Below are positions 27,621 through 35,342 of a DNA stretch of 64,000 bases, piece by piece. The notes below the pieces were generated by a model, which worked only from the letters and a program-made list of their open reading frames with translations, had not been told where the DNA came from and ran no database searches. The stretch's first letter is position 1. Each line of letters opens with the position of its first letter. The position numbers and the translations under genes are program-made. Source of the DNA: Methyloversatilis discipulorum (GTDB lineage: Bacteria > Pseudomonadota > Gammaproteobacteria > Burkholderiales > Rhodocyclaceae); assembly GCF_000527135.1 (NCBI RefSeq), contig NZ_AZUP01000001.1, positions 2,108,001 to 2,172,000 on the forward strand. Reading direction: 5' to 3'.

Positions 27621-30212
27621 TCAGATGCTGAAGTCGACCTGTGAGAGGGATTGGGTGAGGTTGCCAGCGCAGGTACGCAGGTCGGCCGCCATGTCGGAGC
27701 CGGTCTGGTAACGGGCGTCCGCGTCCTTGGCCAGCGCGCGGTCGATGATGGCGGACAGGCAGTCCGGCACGTCCGGCCGCAGGTCGCGGATGTCCGGGTG
27801 CTGTTCGTTGGCGATGCGGAACATGAGCTGCGCCATCGAATCCCCTTCGAAGGGCAGCTTGCCGCAGACCATCTGGAACAGCATCACGCCGAGCGAGAAG
27901 AGGTCGGAACGGCCATCGATCTTCTTGCCGGCCAGCTGTTCGGGCGACATGTAGGACGGCGTGCCAAGCACCATGCCGGTCTTGGTGCGCGACGAGTCGG
28001 TGATGCGCGCGATGCCGAAATCGGTCACCTTGACCTGGTCCGATTCGGCTTCGTACATGATGTTGGCCGGCTTCACGTCGCGGTGCACGACGTTGTTGCC
28101 GTGCGCATAGGCGAGCGCGTCTGCCACCCGGGCGGCGATGTCCATCACCTTGGGCAGCGGCATCAGGTGGCCCGGCTTGGTCTGCGGCACCAGATCGCGC
28201 CCCTTCAGGAACTCCATCGCGATGTAGGCCAGATCGTGCTCTTCGCCGGCGTCGAAGATGGTGACGATGTTCGGGTGGTTCAGACGGCCGGCCGTCTCGG
28301 CCTCGCGGAAGAAGCGCTCCTTCACGTCGGCCAGTTCTTCCTCGTCGAATTCCTGCGACAGCGCCATCGTCTTGATCGCGACCACGCGGTTGATCTTCGG
28401 GTCGCGGCCCAGATAGACCACGCCCATCGCACCCTTGCCCAGTTCCTTCTCGACCTGATAGCGGCCCAGCATCGGTTTTTCGACCGTGCCGTCCTCGAGG
28501 ATGCTGGTATTGGTGCGCCCGCCCCCACCGCCGCCCAGCATGACGGTTTCCGACATCGCCTTGGCCCGCTTGACCCGGGTTTCCAGATCCTTGAACTTCG
28601 GATTGAAGTCGGCCATGTGGCGGAACACCGATTCCGCCTTGTTGAACTGGCGCTTGCGCTCGAAATCGAGAGCCAGGTTGTACAGGTTTTCCATCACCGC
28701 ATCGGACAGCGGCACCTGGCGGAACTTGTCCCAGGCCATGTCGAGCTGGCCCTGACCCTGGAAAGCCAGCGCCAGCATGCGGTTGGATTCGGCCGACTGC
28801 TCGTCCGACTTCACCTTGCCGCGCTCGGTCACCAGGAAGCGCTTGGTCGTCAGCAGCAGGTGGCCGACCAGCAGCAGCGTCGCCGGCAGCATCAGTTGCA
28901 GCCACATGAGCTGACCGGTCATCAGCACGAAGTGGGTGGCCAGCAGCGCGACGAACAGCGCCGCCGTGACGCCGGCGCCCAGCCCGGCCTTCAGTCGCGG
29001 CAACAGCACGATCAGGTAGAGGGCGATCAGCAGGAACACGCCGAACTCGGCCGCCCAGGCCCAGGACGGCGACACGAAGAAGTGTTCCTGCAGGATGCTG
29101 GACAGCCCGTGCGCCATCACCTCGACCGAAGACATGGCCGGCGACACCGGTGTGGCGTAGAAATTGCCGATGCCGGGTGCGGTCTGGCCGATCAGCACGA
29201 TCTTGTCGCGATACTTGTCGAGCGGAATCTTGCCGCTCATCACGTCGAAGAAGGAATCGACCGGGAATGCGGCGCGACCGTCCGTGCCCTGGTAATAGAA
29301 GCTGTACATGCCGAGACCGGGGTCGGTGGCAACCTGCAGGCGTCCAAGCGTGACCGATTCGCCGAGCTTCACGCGGATGTCGTCGACGCCGAGGTTCAGG
29401 CTTTTTGCGGCGATCAGCAGCGGCAGCGAAGGATAGAGCTGATCGAAATGAGTCATCACCAGCGGCTGCAGACGCAGGCCACCGTCGCGATCGATCGACG
29501 GATTCAGGTGGCCGACCGCGGCCGCCACCTTGCCCAGCGGCTCGATCACGCCGGCCGACACGTCCAGCGTCAGCGGCGGCAGCGGTTCGCTGCCTTCGAC
29601 ATTCTTCAACGCCATCCGGCGCACGAACTCGGGCAAAGGCTTGTCCGGCCGACCCTGCGGCTCGCCATCGAGGAAGAGCATGGGCAGCGCCACGTTGCCG
29701 GCCCGGGCGACACTGTCCGCAAGCTGGCGGTCCGTATTCAGTGCGACCTCGGCTTCACGCAACACGGCCGAGAAGGCGTCCAGCGATTCGGCGGCGGGCG
29801 GCGCCTGCTCCCCCTCGCCTTCCACTGGCGGTACCGTGGCGGCCGCGCGTACCTGCGACTCGATGGCCAGCAGCTTGTTGATGTAGGCCAGACCGGGGTC
29901 GATCTGAGGTTCAGCGAAGAAGATGGTGGTACCGACCACCTTGGACTGCGCCTGCGCCAGCTTGTCGATCATGCGCGCGTGCACGTCGCGCGACCACGGC
30001 CAGCGGCCGATGTTGTCGATGCTCTGCTGGTCGATCGCGATAATGGCGATGCGCGGACTGGGTGTGCGCTCGGTTGCGCTGACCCCGACATCGTAGGCCT
30101 TGCGCTCGAGGCTCTGGATCAGGTCGGACTGGGCGGAGAACAGGAAAAGCAGGCTGATGACGACGCCAAGGAACCAGTCGGTCTTCCAGATAGCGGCCTT
30201 GGTCACGCTCAC
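27621..30212 (-). CDS. CHASE2-domain Ser/Thr protein kinase
   Basis: 863 residues. There is an N-terminal TM segment (about 12-27), a periplasmic CHASE2 sensor (about 35-385; SPRIAIIAIDQQSIDNIGRWPWSRDVHARMIDKLAQ), TM helices at about 395-470, a short TPR-like linker and a Hanks-type kinase domain (about 580-845). It shows a GKGAMG glycine loop, catalytic Lys614 (VVAIKTM), HRDVKPAN with Asp712, TDFG with Asp731, and GTPSYMSPEQL. The kinase is thus predicted active. The same sensor family as the adenylate cyclase downstream suggests both answer similar periplasmic cues. It is first in the block that continues with PP2C and FHA. Confidence 0.93.
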   Translation of the reverse strand: MSVTKAAIWKTDWFLGVVISLLFLFSAQSDLIQSLERKAYDVGVSATERTPSPRIAIIAIDQQSIDNIGRWPWSRDVHARMIDKLAQAQSKVVGTTIFFAEPQIDPGLAYINKLLAIESQVRAAATVPPVEGEGEQAPPAAESLDAFSAVLREAEVALNTDRQLADSVARAGNVALPMLFLDGEPQGRPDKPLPEFVRRMALKNVEGSEPLPPLTLDVSAGVIEPLGKVAAAVGHLNPSIDRDGGLRLQPLVMTHFDQLYPSLPLLIAAKSLNLGVDDIRVKLGESVTLGRLQVATDPGLGMYSFYYQGTDGRAAFPVDSFFDVMSGKIPLDKYRDKIVLIGQTAPGIGNFYATPVSPAMSSVEVMAHGLSSILQEHFFVSPSWAWAAEFGVFLLIALYLIVLLPRLKAGLGAGVTAALFVALLATHFVLMTGQLMWLQLMLPATLLLVGHLLLTTKRFLVTERGKVKSDEQSAESNRMLALAFQGQGQLDMAWDKFRQVPLSDAVMENLYNLALDFERKRQFNKAESVFRHMADFNPKFKDLETRVKRAKAMSETVMLGGGGGGRTNTSILEDGTVEKPMLGRYQVEKELGKGAMGVVYLGRDPKINRVVAIKTMALSQEFDEEELADVKERFFREAETAGRLNHPNIVTIFDAGEEHDLAYIAMEFLKGRDLVPQTKPGHLMPLPKVMDIAARVADALAYAHGNNVVHRDVKPANIMYEAESDQVKVTDFGIARITDSSRTKTGMVLGTPSYMSPEQLAGKKIDGRSDLFSLGVMLFQMVCGKLPFEGDSMAQLMFRIANEQHPDIRDLRPDVPDCLSAIIDRALAKDADARYQTGSDMAADLRTCAGNLTQSLSQVDFSI

Positions 30213-30326
30213 CCCCGCAAAGTTGTCGCGCCCCCGGAGACGGGTGACGGTGCCTGTCGGCTTGTTGTGTATGCCATCCGCTCTCGCGTCGGCGAACTCA
30301 CGCGGAAAAACAGACGCCTGTCACAT

Positions 30327-30356
30327 ATTCTTGCAGTTCAGCCTCAACACAGTCAA
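30327..30356 (-). promoter_or_regulatory. Possible sigma-70 promoter for the kinase operon
   Basis: On the minus strand TTGACT (30356-30351) and AAGAAT (30332-30327) are 18 bases apart. This lies in the 222-base gap upstream of the kinase gene and would give a leader of about 110 bases. The -35 is good, the -10 only moderate. The rest of the gap shows no gene or terminator. Confidence 0.5.
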
Positions 30357-30434
30357 ACGGCGGTTGGCGCGACGCGGTGGAATTTCACGCTTGCCGTGCC
30401 GAATCCGCTGCGCCGCGGAAATCAGGCGCGCAAA

Positions 30435-31388
30435 TCAATAGGGAAGATCGCGTCCAAGACCGGCGGCGCGGGCTTTGTCGACCACGCGCGCGGCGAGTAC
30501 CAGATCCTGTATCGCCATGCCCTGGGATTCGAACAGCGTGATGTCGGCTGCGCTGCGTCGCCCTGGCCGCATGCCGACCAGCAGTTCGCCCAGTTCTGTC
30601 ATGCCGTACTCGTTCAGGCGACCTTTTTCCAGCGCCGGCAGCAGGTCGCCGGATTCACGCAAGGCGGTCGCGCGCGCATCGACCGCGATCACGGCGGCGC
30701 GACGTATCGTGGCTTCATCGATTTCGCGGCGGATCAGCGCATTCGATCCGGCGGCGGTGACGTGCACGCCTTCGCCGAGCCAGCGGCCGTCAAACAGCGG
30801 ATCGGTCGCGGTGGTGATGGTGACCACCACGTCAGCCGCTCGCACGGCCGATTCGATATCGTCGGCCGGCACGATGTCGCGTCCGAGCCGCTGCGACTGC
30901 TCCGCGCAGAAGGCTTCGAGCTTGTCGCGCTTGCGCGCCACCACCTGAATGCGTTCGATGTTGCGCACCGCGCACAGCGCCTCGATCTGGCTGCGTGCCT
31001 GCCAGCCGGCACCGAAAACGACCGCCGCGCGCGCGTCTTCACGCGACAGCACGCGGGCGGCCAGTCCGCCGGTCGCGCCGGTGCGCATCATGCCGAGGTA
31101 GTCGGCTTCCAGCACGGCCAGTGGCCGGCCGTTGGCGACATCGAACAGATGCACCCAGAAACGCGCGCCCTCTCGGCTGGTCGTGTAGCTCTTGTAGCCC
31201 ATCACGCCGAGCGGCAGCACCGCACCGTGCAGGATGTGCAGCGCCGAACTCGGCGTGCGGCTGCGCGCGCGCGGCGTGTCGATGGCATCGCCGGTGGCAT
31301 GCCAGCGATGGGCATCCTCGACCGCGACAAGAGCGTCCTGCAGGGAGAGCACCTGCCGGACCTCGTCTTCGGTGAGGTAAAGCGCCAT
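30435..31388 (-). CDS. Ornithine cyclodeaminase / mu-crystallin family protein
   Basis: 317 residues of the NAD(P)-dependent OCD/mu-crystallin family. The N-terminal part (LYLTEDEVRQVLSLQDALVAVEDAH) and MGYKSYTTSREGA contain the substrate-binding residues. The Rossmann dinucleotide motif appears as AAVVFGAGWQARSQIEAL. Further on are VVTITTATDPLFDGRWLGEGVHVTAAGSN and a C-terminal ITLFESQGMAIQDLVLAARVVDKA. Family members act as ornithine cyclodeaminases, ketimine reductases or amino-acid dehydrogenases, so the substrate is open. It starts 9 bases after terC, suggesting a two-gene unit. Confidence 0.85.
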   Translation of the reverse strand: MALYLTEDEVRQVLSLQDALVAVEDAHRWHATGDAIDTPRARSRTPSSALHILHGAVLPLGVMGYKSYTTSREGARFWVHLFDVANGRPLAVLEADYLGMMRTGATGGLAARVLSREDARAAVVFGAGWQARSQIEALCAVRNIERIQVVARKRDKLEAFCAEQSQRLGRDIVPADDIESAVRAADVVVTITTATDPLFDGRWLGEGVHVTAAGSNALIRREIDEATIRRAAVIAVDARATALRESGDLLPALEKGRLNEYGMTELGELLVGMRPGRRSAADITLFESQGMAIQDLVLAARVVDKARAAGLGRDLPY

Positions 31389-31397
31389 GTCGATTCC

Positions 31398-32138
31398 TTA
31401 CTGGATCGGGAAATCGACCGGCTTCTGGCGAGAGGCAATGATCTTGCCCACCGCCAGCACCAGCAGCGCTCCGACGATGCCGGCGCCGTAGCGCACCAGG
31501 GCCGCCGCTTCCGGCTTGTCGACCGTGCTGGCCGCGTCAAGCGGCACGTAGGGCAGGATGGCCGGGTCGGTCACCGCCATCGTGCCGGCGATCCAGCCGA
31601 GCAGCATGGCGCCCAGCGTGACGATGAAGGGGTAGCGCGTCATCAGTCCCAGCACCAGCTGGCTGCCCCAGACGATGATGGGGATGGACACCAGCAGGCC
31701 GAAAATGACCAGCGGCAGCTGATGGTCGCCGCCCGCGCCTTCGGCGGCGCCGGCAATCGCGATCACGTTGTCCACGCTCATCACCAGATCAGCCACGATG
31801 ACGGTCTTCACCGCGCCCCACAGCTTGTCGCTGGGCTTGATGTTGGCGTGCTCGTCGTCGTCCTCCGGCATCAACAGCTTGATACCGATCCAAAGCAGCA
31901 GCAGTGCGCCGACCAGTTTCAGGTAGGGCACCTTGAGCAGGGTCAGCGCGAACATGATGAGGATCACGCGCAGGAACACCGCACCGGCCGTGCCCCACAT
32001 GATGCCCAGCTTGCGCTGCGCCGGCGGCAGCTTGCGGCAGGCGAGCGCGATCACGACCGCGTTGTCGCCGCCCAGCAGGATGTCGATCATGATGATCTGG
32101 CCAACGGCAAGCCAGAATTCGGGAGAAGAGAAATCCAT
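31398..32138 (-). CDS. TerC/YjbE family integral membrane protein
   Basis: 246 residues from ATG 32138 (MDFSSPEFWLAVGQIIMIDILLGGDNAVVIALACRKLP). The GGDNAVVIA motif with acidic residues in TM helices, repeated as MSVDNVIAIAGA, marks the TerC family. Members export Mn(II) or assist metallation of secreted proteins. About seven hydrophobic segments are present. The frame continues upstream to 32237, but those residues overlap the sucCD terminator and are not family-like. Confidence 0.88.
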   Translation of the reverse strand: MDFSSPEFWLAVGQIIMIDILLGGDNAVVIALACRKLPPAQRKLGIMWGTAGAVFLRVILIMFALTLLKVPYLKLVGALLLLWIGIKLLMPEDDDEHANIKPSDKLWGAVKTVIVADLVMSVDNVIAIAGAAEGAGGDHQLPLVIFGLLVSIPIIVWGSQLVLGLMTRYPFIVTLGAMLLGWIAGTMAVTDPAILPYVPLDAASTVDKPEAAALVRYGAGIVGALLVLAVGKIIASRQKPVDFPIQ

Positions 32139-32202
32139 CGTGTTGCGCCCGGAATGCGAAAGCGCGGATTCTACCGACAGAGTTTCATGACGGGCACAAA
32201 TG

Positions 32203-32231
32203 AAAAGGGCCACCGCTTGCGCGATGGCCCT
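32203..32231 (-). terminator. Rho-independent terminator downstream of sucD
   Basis: On the minus strand an 11-bp stem (AGGGCCATCGC / GCGGTGGCCCT, with one G-T pair) closed by a GCAA tetraloop is followed by TTTTC. It lies about 33 bases after the sucD stop codon and before terC. Confidence 0.85.
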
Positions 32232-32263
32232 GTGCACTGCAACAACAACTCAGTGCTTCAGGA

Positions 32264-33157
32264 TCAGAGCAGACCCTTGAGCAGCTTGCCCATTTCCGAC
32301 GGATTGCGCGTCACGGTGAAGCCGCACTCTTCCATGATGGCGAGCTTGGCGTCGGCGGTGTCGGCACCGCCCGAGATCAGCGCACCGGCGTGGCCCATGC
32401 GCTTGCCCGGGGGCGCGGTGACGCCTGCGATGAAGCCGACGATGGGCTTCTTCATGTTCGCCTTGCACCACTGCGCCGCTTCCGCCTCATCCGGACCACC
32501 GATCTCGCCGATCATGATCACCGCATCGGTGTCCGGATCGTCGTTGAACATGCGCATCACGTCGATGTGCTTGAGCCCGTTGATCGGGTCGCCGCCGATG
32601 CCGACCGCGCTCGACTGGCCGAGGCCGATCTCGCTCAGCTGGCCGACCGCTTCGTAGGTCAGCGTGCCGGAGCGGCTGACCACGCCGATGCGGCCCTTCT
32701 TGTGGATGTGGCCCGGCATGATGCCGATCTTGATTTCGTCCGGCGTGATCAGGCCCGGGCAGTTCGGACCCAGCAGCAATGTCTTCTTGCCGCCGGCCGC
32801 TTCCTTGGCCTTCATCTTGTTGCGCACCATCAGCATGTCACGCACCGGAATGCCTTCGGTGATGCAGATGACCAGGTCGAGGTCGGCTTCGACCGCTTCC
32901 CAGATCGCCGCGGCCGCGCCCGGAGGCGGCACGTAGATGACCGAAACGGTGGCGCCGGTGGCGGCCTTCGCTTCAGCCACGGTGGCGTGGATGGGGATGC
33001 CTTCGAAGTCCTCGCCGGCCTTCTTCGGATTCACGCCGGCGACGAAACAGTTCGCGCCATTGGCGTAGTCGCGGCACATGCGGGTGTGGAACTGGCCCGT
33101 CTTCCCGGTGATGCCCTGGGTGATGACCTTGGTGTCCTTGTTGATCAGAATCGACAT
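32264..33157 (-). CDS. sucD: Succinate--CoA ligase subunit alpha
   Basis: 297 residues. The alpha subunit carries the CoA-binding Rossmann domain and the phosphorylated active-site histidine; the TCA-cycle step yields ATP/GTP from succinyl-CoA. Seen here are [86 protein letters not shown] and [10 protein letters not shown] with His256 as phospho-acceptor. It is 14 bases downstream of sucC. A terminator follows, so sucC-sucD form a closed unit here, away from any sucAB genes. Confidence 0.97.
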   Translation of the reverse strand: MSILINKDTKVITQGITGKTGQFHTRMCRDYANGANCFVAGVNPKKAGEDFEGIPIHATVAEAKAATGATVSVIYVPPPGAAAAIWEAVEADLDLVICITEGIPVRDMLMVRNKMKAKEAAGGKKTLLLGPNCPGLITPDEIKIGIMPGHIHKKGRIGVVSRSGTLTYEAVGQLSEIGLGQSSAVGIGGDPINGLKHIDVMRMFNDDPDTDAVIMIGEIGGPDEAEAAQWCKANMKKPIVGFIAGVTAPPGKRMGHAGALISGGADTADAKLAIMEECGFTVTRNPSEMGKLLKGLL

Positions 33158-33171
33158 ATCTGGTTCTCCCC

Positions 33172-34338
33172 TCAGTGTCCGGCCACGGCGGCAACGATCT
33201 TCTGTGCCGCATCCGCCATGCTGTCGGCCGAAATGATGGGCAGACCCGAGTCCGCCAGAATCTGCTTGCCCAGTTCTTCGTTGGTGCCCTTCATGCGCAC
33301 CACCAGCGGCACCGTCAGGTGCACTTCGCGCGCCGCAGCGACGACGCCGGTCGCGATGGTGTCGCAGCGCATGATGCCGCCGAAGATATTCACCAGGATG
33401 CCGCGCACGTTCGGGTTGCGCAGCATGATCTTGAACGCCTCGGTCACCTTCTCGGTGGTGGCACCGCCGCCCACGTCGAGGAAGTTGGCCGGCTCGGCGC
33501 CGTACAGCTTGATCACGTCCATGGTGGCCATGGCCAGACCGGCACCATTCACCAGGCAGCCGATGTTGCCGTCCAGCGACACATAGCTCAGGTCGAACTT
33601 CGACGCCTCGATCTCTGCCGCGTCCTCTTCGTCGAGGTCACGGAAGGCCACGATGTCTTCGTGACGGTAGAGCGCGTTCGAATCGAAATTGAACTTGGCG
33701 TCCAGCGCCTTGATGTTGCCGTTGCCTTCGAGAATCAGCGGATTGATTTCCGCCAGCGAGGCATCGGTTTCCATGTAGCAGGTGTACAGCTTCTTGAAGG
33801 TGTCGATCGCCTGCGCCTGCGACGCGGCGGGAACGCCGATGCCGTCGGCCAGCTCCTTGCCCTGCGCGTCGGTCATGCCGACCAGCGGGTCGATGAACAC
33901 CTTGATGATCTTTTCCGGGGTGTTGTGGGCGACTTCCTCGATGTCCATGCCGCCTTCCGACGAGGCCATCATCGCCACCTTCTGCGTCGCGCGATCGGTC
34001 AGCGCGGCGACGTAGTATTCCTTCTTGATGTCGGCGCCTTCCTCGATCAGCAGGCGACGGACCTTCTGGCCTTCCGGGCCGGTCTGGTGCGTGACCAGCT
34101 GCATGCCCATGATCTGCTTCGCGAATTCGCGCACCTCGTCGAGCGACTTGGCCACCTTGACGCCGCCGCCCTTGCCTCGGCCACCGGCGTGGATCTGCGC
34201 CTTGACCACCCAGACCTTGCCGCCCAGCGATTCCGCTGCGGCCACAGCCTGGTCAACCTCGAAAACCGGTACTCCGCGCGGCGTGACCACACCGAAACGG
34301 CGCAATACCTCCTTCGCCTGATACTCATGGATCTTCAT
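33172..34338 (-). CDS. sucC: Succinate--CoA ligase [ADP-forming] subunit beta
   Basis: 388 residues from ATG 34338 ([22 protein letters not shown]), the same length as the E. coli subunit. The ATP-grasp domain is in the N-terminal half ([20 protein letters not shown]). Metal-binding and CoA-side motifs follow ([64 protein letters not shown]). The longer frame to 34419 adds a basic, non-family N-terminus. Confidence 0.97.
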   Translation of the reverse strand: MKIHEYQAKEVLRRFGVVTPRGVPVFEVDQAVAAAESLGGKVWVVKAQIHAGGRGKGGGVKVAKSLDEVREFAKQIMGMQLVTHQTGPEGQKVRRLLIEEGADIKKEYYVAALTDRATQKVAMMASSEGGMDIEEVAHNTPEKIIKVFIDPLVGMTDAQGKELADGIGVPAASQAQAIDTFKKLYTCYMETDASLAEINPLILEGNGNIKALDAKFNFDSNALYRHEDIVAFRDLDEEDAAEIEASKFDLSYVSLDGNIGCLVNGAGLAMATMDVIKLYGAEPANFLDVGGGATTEKVTEAFKIMLRNPNVRGILVNIFGGIMRCDTIATGVVAAAREVHLTVPLVVRMKGTNEELGKQILADSGLPIISADSMADAAQKIVAAVAGH

Positions 34339-34482
34339 GCGTATTCCTCGCCTTGTTGTCTGCACAGGATGGTGAAACGCCCGCTTCGGGTTGTAGCCCT
34401 CACGAGTCTTGTTGCGCATCGCGACGCCGGTTGGCGGTCGATACCCGCATTCCGGCGTGCGGGCCGGACCACGTAATCCATA

Positions 34483-34488
34483 ATTATA
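34483..34488 (-). promoter_or_regulatory. -10 element, candidate sucCD promoter
   Basis: A perfect TATAAT on the minus strand, 145 bases upstream of the sucC ATG, in a locally AT-rich spot. No strong -35 is visible at standard spacing, so the call is tentative. The leader between it and sucC shows nothing else I can name. Confidence 0.4.
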
Positions 34489-34518
34489 CAGAGCAACGCT
34501 GCACTGCAGCGAAACAAT

Positions 34519-35217
34519 TCAGCTCAGCGCGGGGGTGATATCGATCCGCAGTCCGCCGACACCGGCAATCGCGGCGCTGACATGATCGCCGGGCAGAAGC
34601 GCCGACACGCCAGCCGGCGTGCCGGTGAACAACAGATCGCCAGCGCGCAGTTCAACCAGGCGCGACAGGCGCTCGATCAGCGTTTCGACGTCGAGGATCA
34701 TGTCGGACAGATCGCCCCGCTGACGTACCTGCCCATTCACCGACAGTTCGATCGCCCCGCTGCGCGGATGCCCGCAGACGCTGGCCGGCACCAGTTCGGA
34801 CACCGGCGCGCTGAAGTCGAAACCCTTGCCCATGTCCCACGGTTGCCCCTTGTCACGCGCCGCGCGCTGCAGGTCGCGGCGCGTCAGGTCGAGGCCGACG
34901 CCATACCCATATATGGCGGCGCGCGCCTGCGTCGCGTCGAGATTGCGGCCGCCGGCATGCAGCGCGACCACCAGTTCGACCTCGTGCTGCAGGTCCGACG
35001 TCACCGACGGATAGGGCACCGAGGCCGGCGCGCAGACCAGCGCGTCGGCCGGTTTGGAGAAAAAGAAGGGCTGCTCCTGGGTCGGGTCATGGCCCATCTC
35101 GCGCGCGTGGTCGGCGTAGTTGCGACCGACACAGTAGATGCGTCGCACCGGGAAACGCATCTCGGAATCGCGGATCGGCAAGGTGGGCAGAGAAAGTTCG
35201 AACAGCATCGGGAACAT
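34519..35217 (-). CDS. Fumarylacetoacetate hydrolase (FAH) family protein
   Basis: 232 residues from ATG 35217, which has a GGAG ribosome-binding site 7 bases upstream; the open frame reaches 35340, but the extra residues are unlike the family. It shows VRRIYCVGRNYADHAREMGHDP at the N-terminus, then FFFSKPADALV and the acidic metal-binding residues in LQHEVELVVAL (Glu-Val-Glu). Later come GVGLDLTRRDLQ, KGFDFSAPVSELVP and LLFTGTPAGVSALLPGD. Such small FAH proteins hydrolyse acylpyruvates or decarboxylate oxaloacetate; the substrate is not determinable here. Diverges from the fimV-like gene. Confidence 0.88.
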   Translation of the reverse strand: MFPMLFELSLPTLPIRDSEMRFPVRRIYCVGRNYADHAREMGHDPTQEQPFFFSKPADALVCAPASVPYPSVTSDLQHEVELVVALHAGGRNLDATQARAAIYGYGVGLDLTRRDLQRAARDKGQPWDMGKGFDFSAPVSELVPASVCGHPRSGAIELSVNGQVRQRGDLSDMILDVETLIERLSRLVELRAGDLLFTGTPAGVSALLPGDHVSAAIAGVGGLRIDITPALS

Positions 35218-35342
35218 GCGGGCTCCAGCGGAATTGTCGCGACACACAATTTTGCCTGTTCCCGCATCGCCTTGTCTGGTGCGGCTCACGAAAGCACGCG
35301 CCACTAAAGTAAAGTTTCCCCTCGGGCTGCCGAAAAACACAC

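Noticed and set aside
30213..30434. A missed gene in the gap upstream of the kinase
   Set aside because: No frame with a plausible start and composition; the stretch looks like promoter and leader.
27651..32657. A 1668-codon open frame on the plus strand, spanning the kinase, ornithine-cyclodeaminase-like, terC and sucD genes
   Set aside because: It is antisense to four well-supported genes. Its translation is His/Arg/Gln/Val-rich with no recognisable domain and crosses intergenic regions, as expected of high-GC shadow frames with third-position bias.
34339..34518. A small gene or RNA in the gap upstream of sucC
   Set aside because: Short frames there have no family features; only a TATAAT was convincing.
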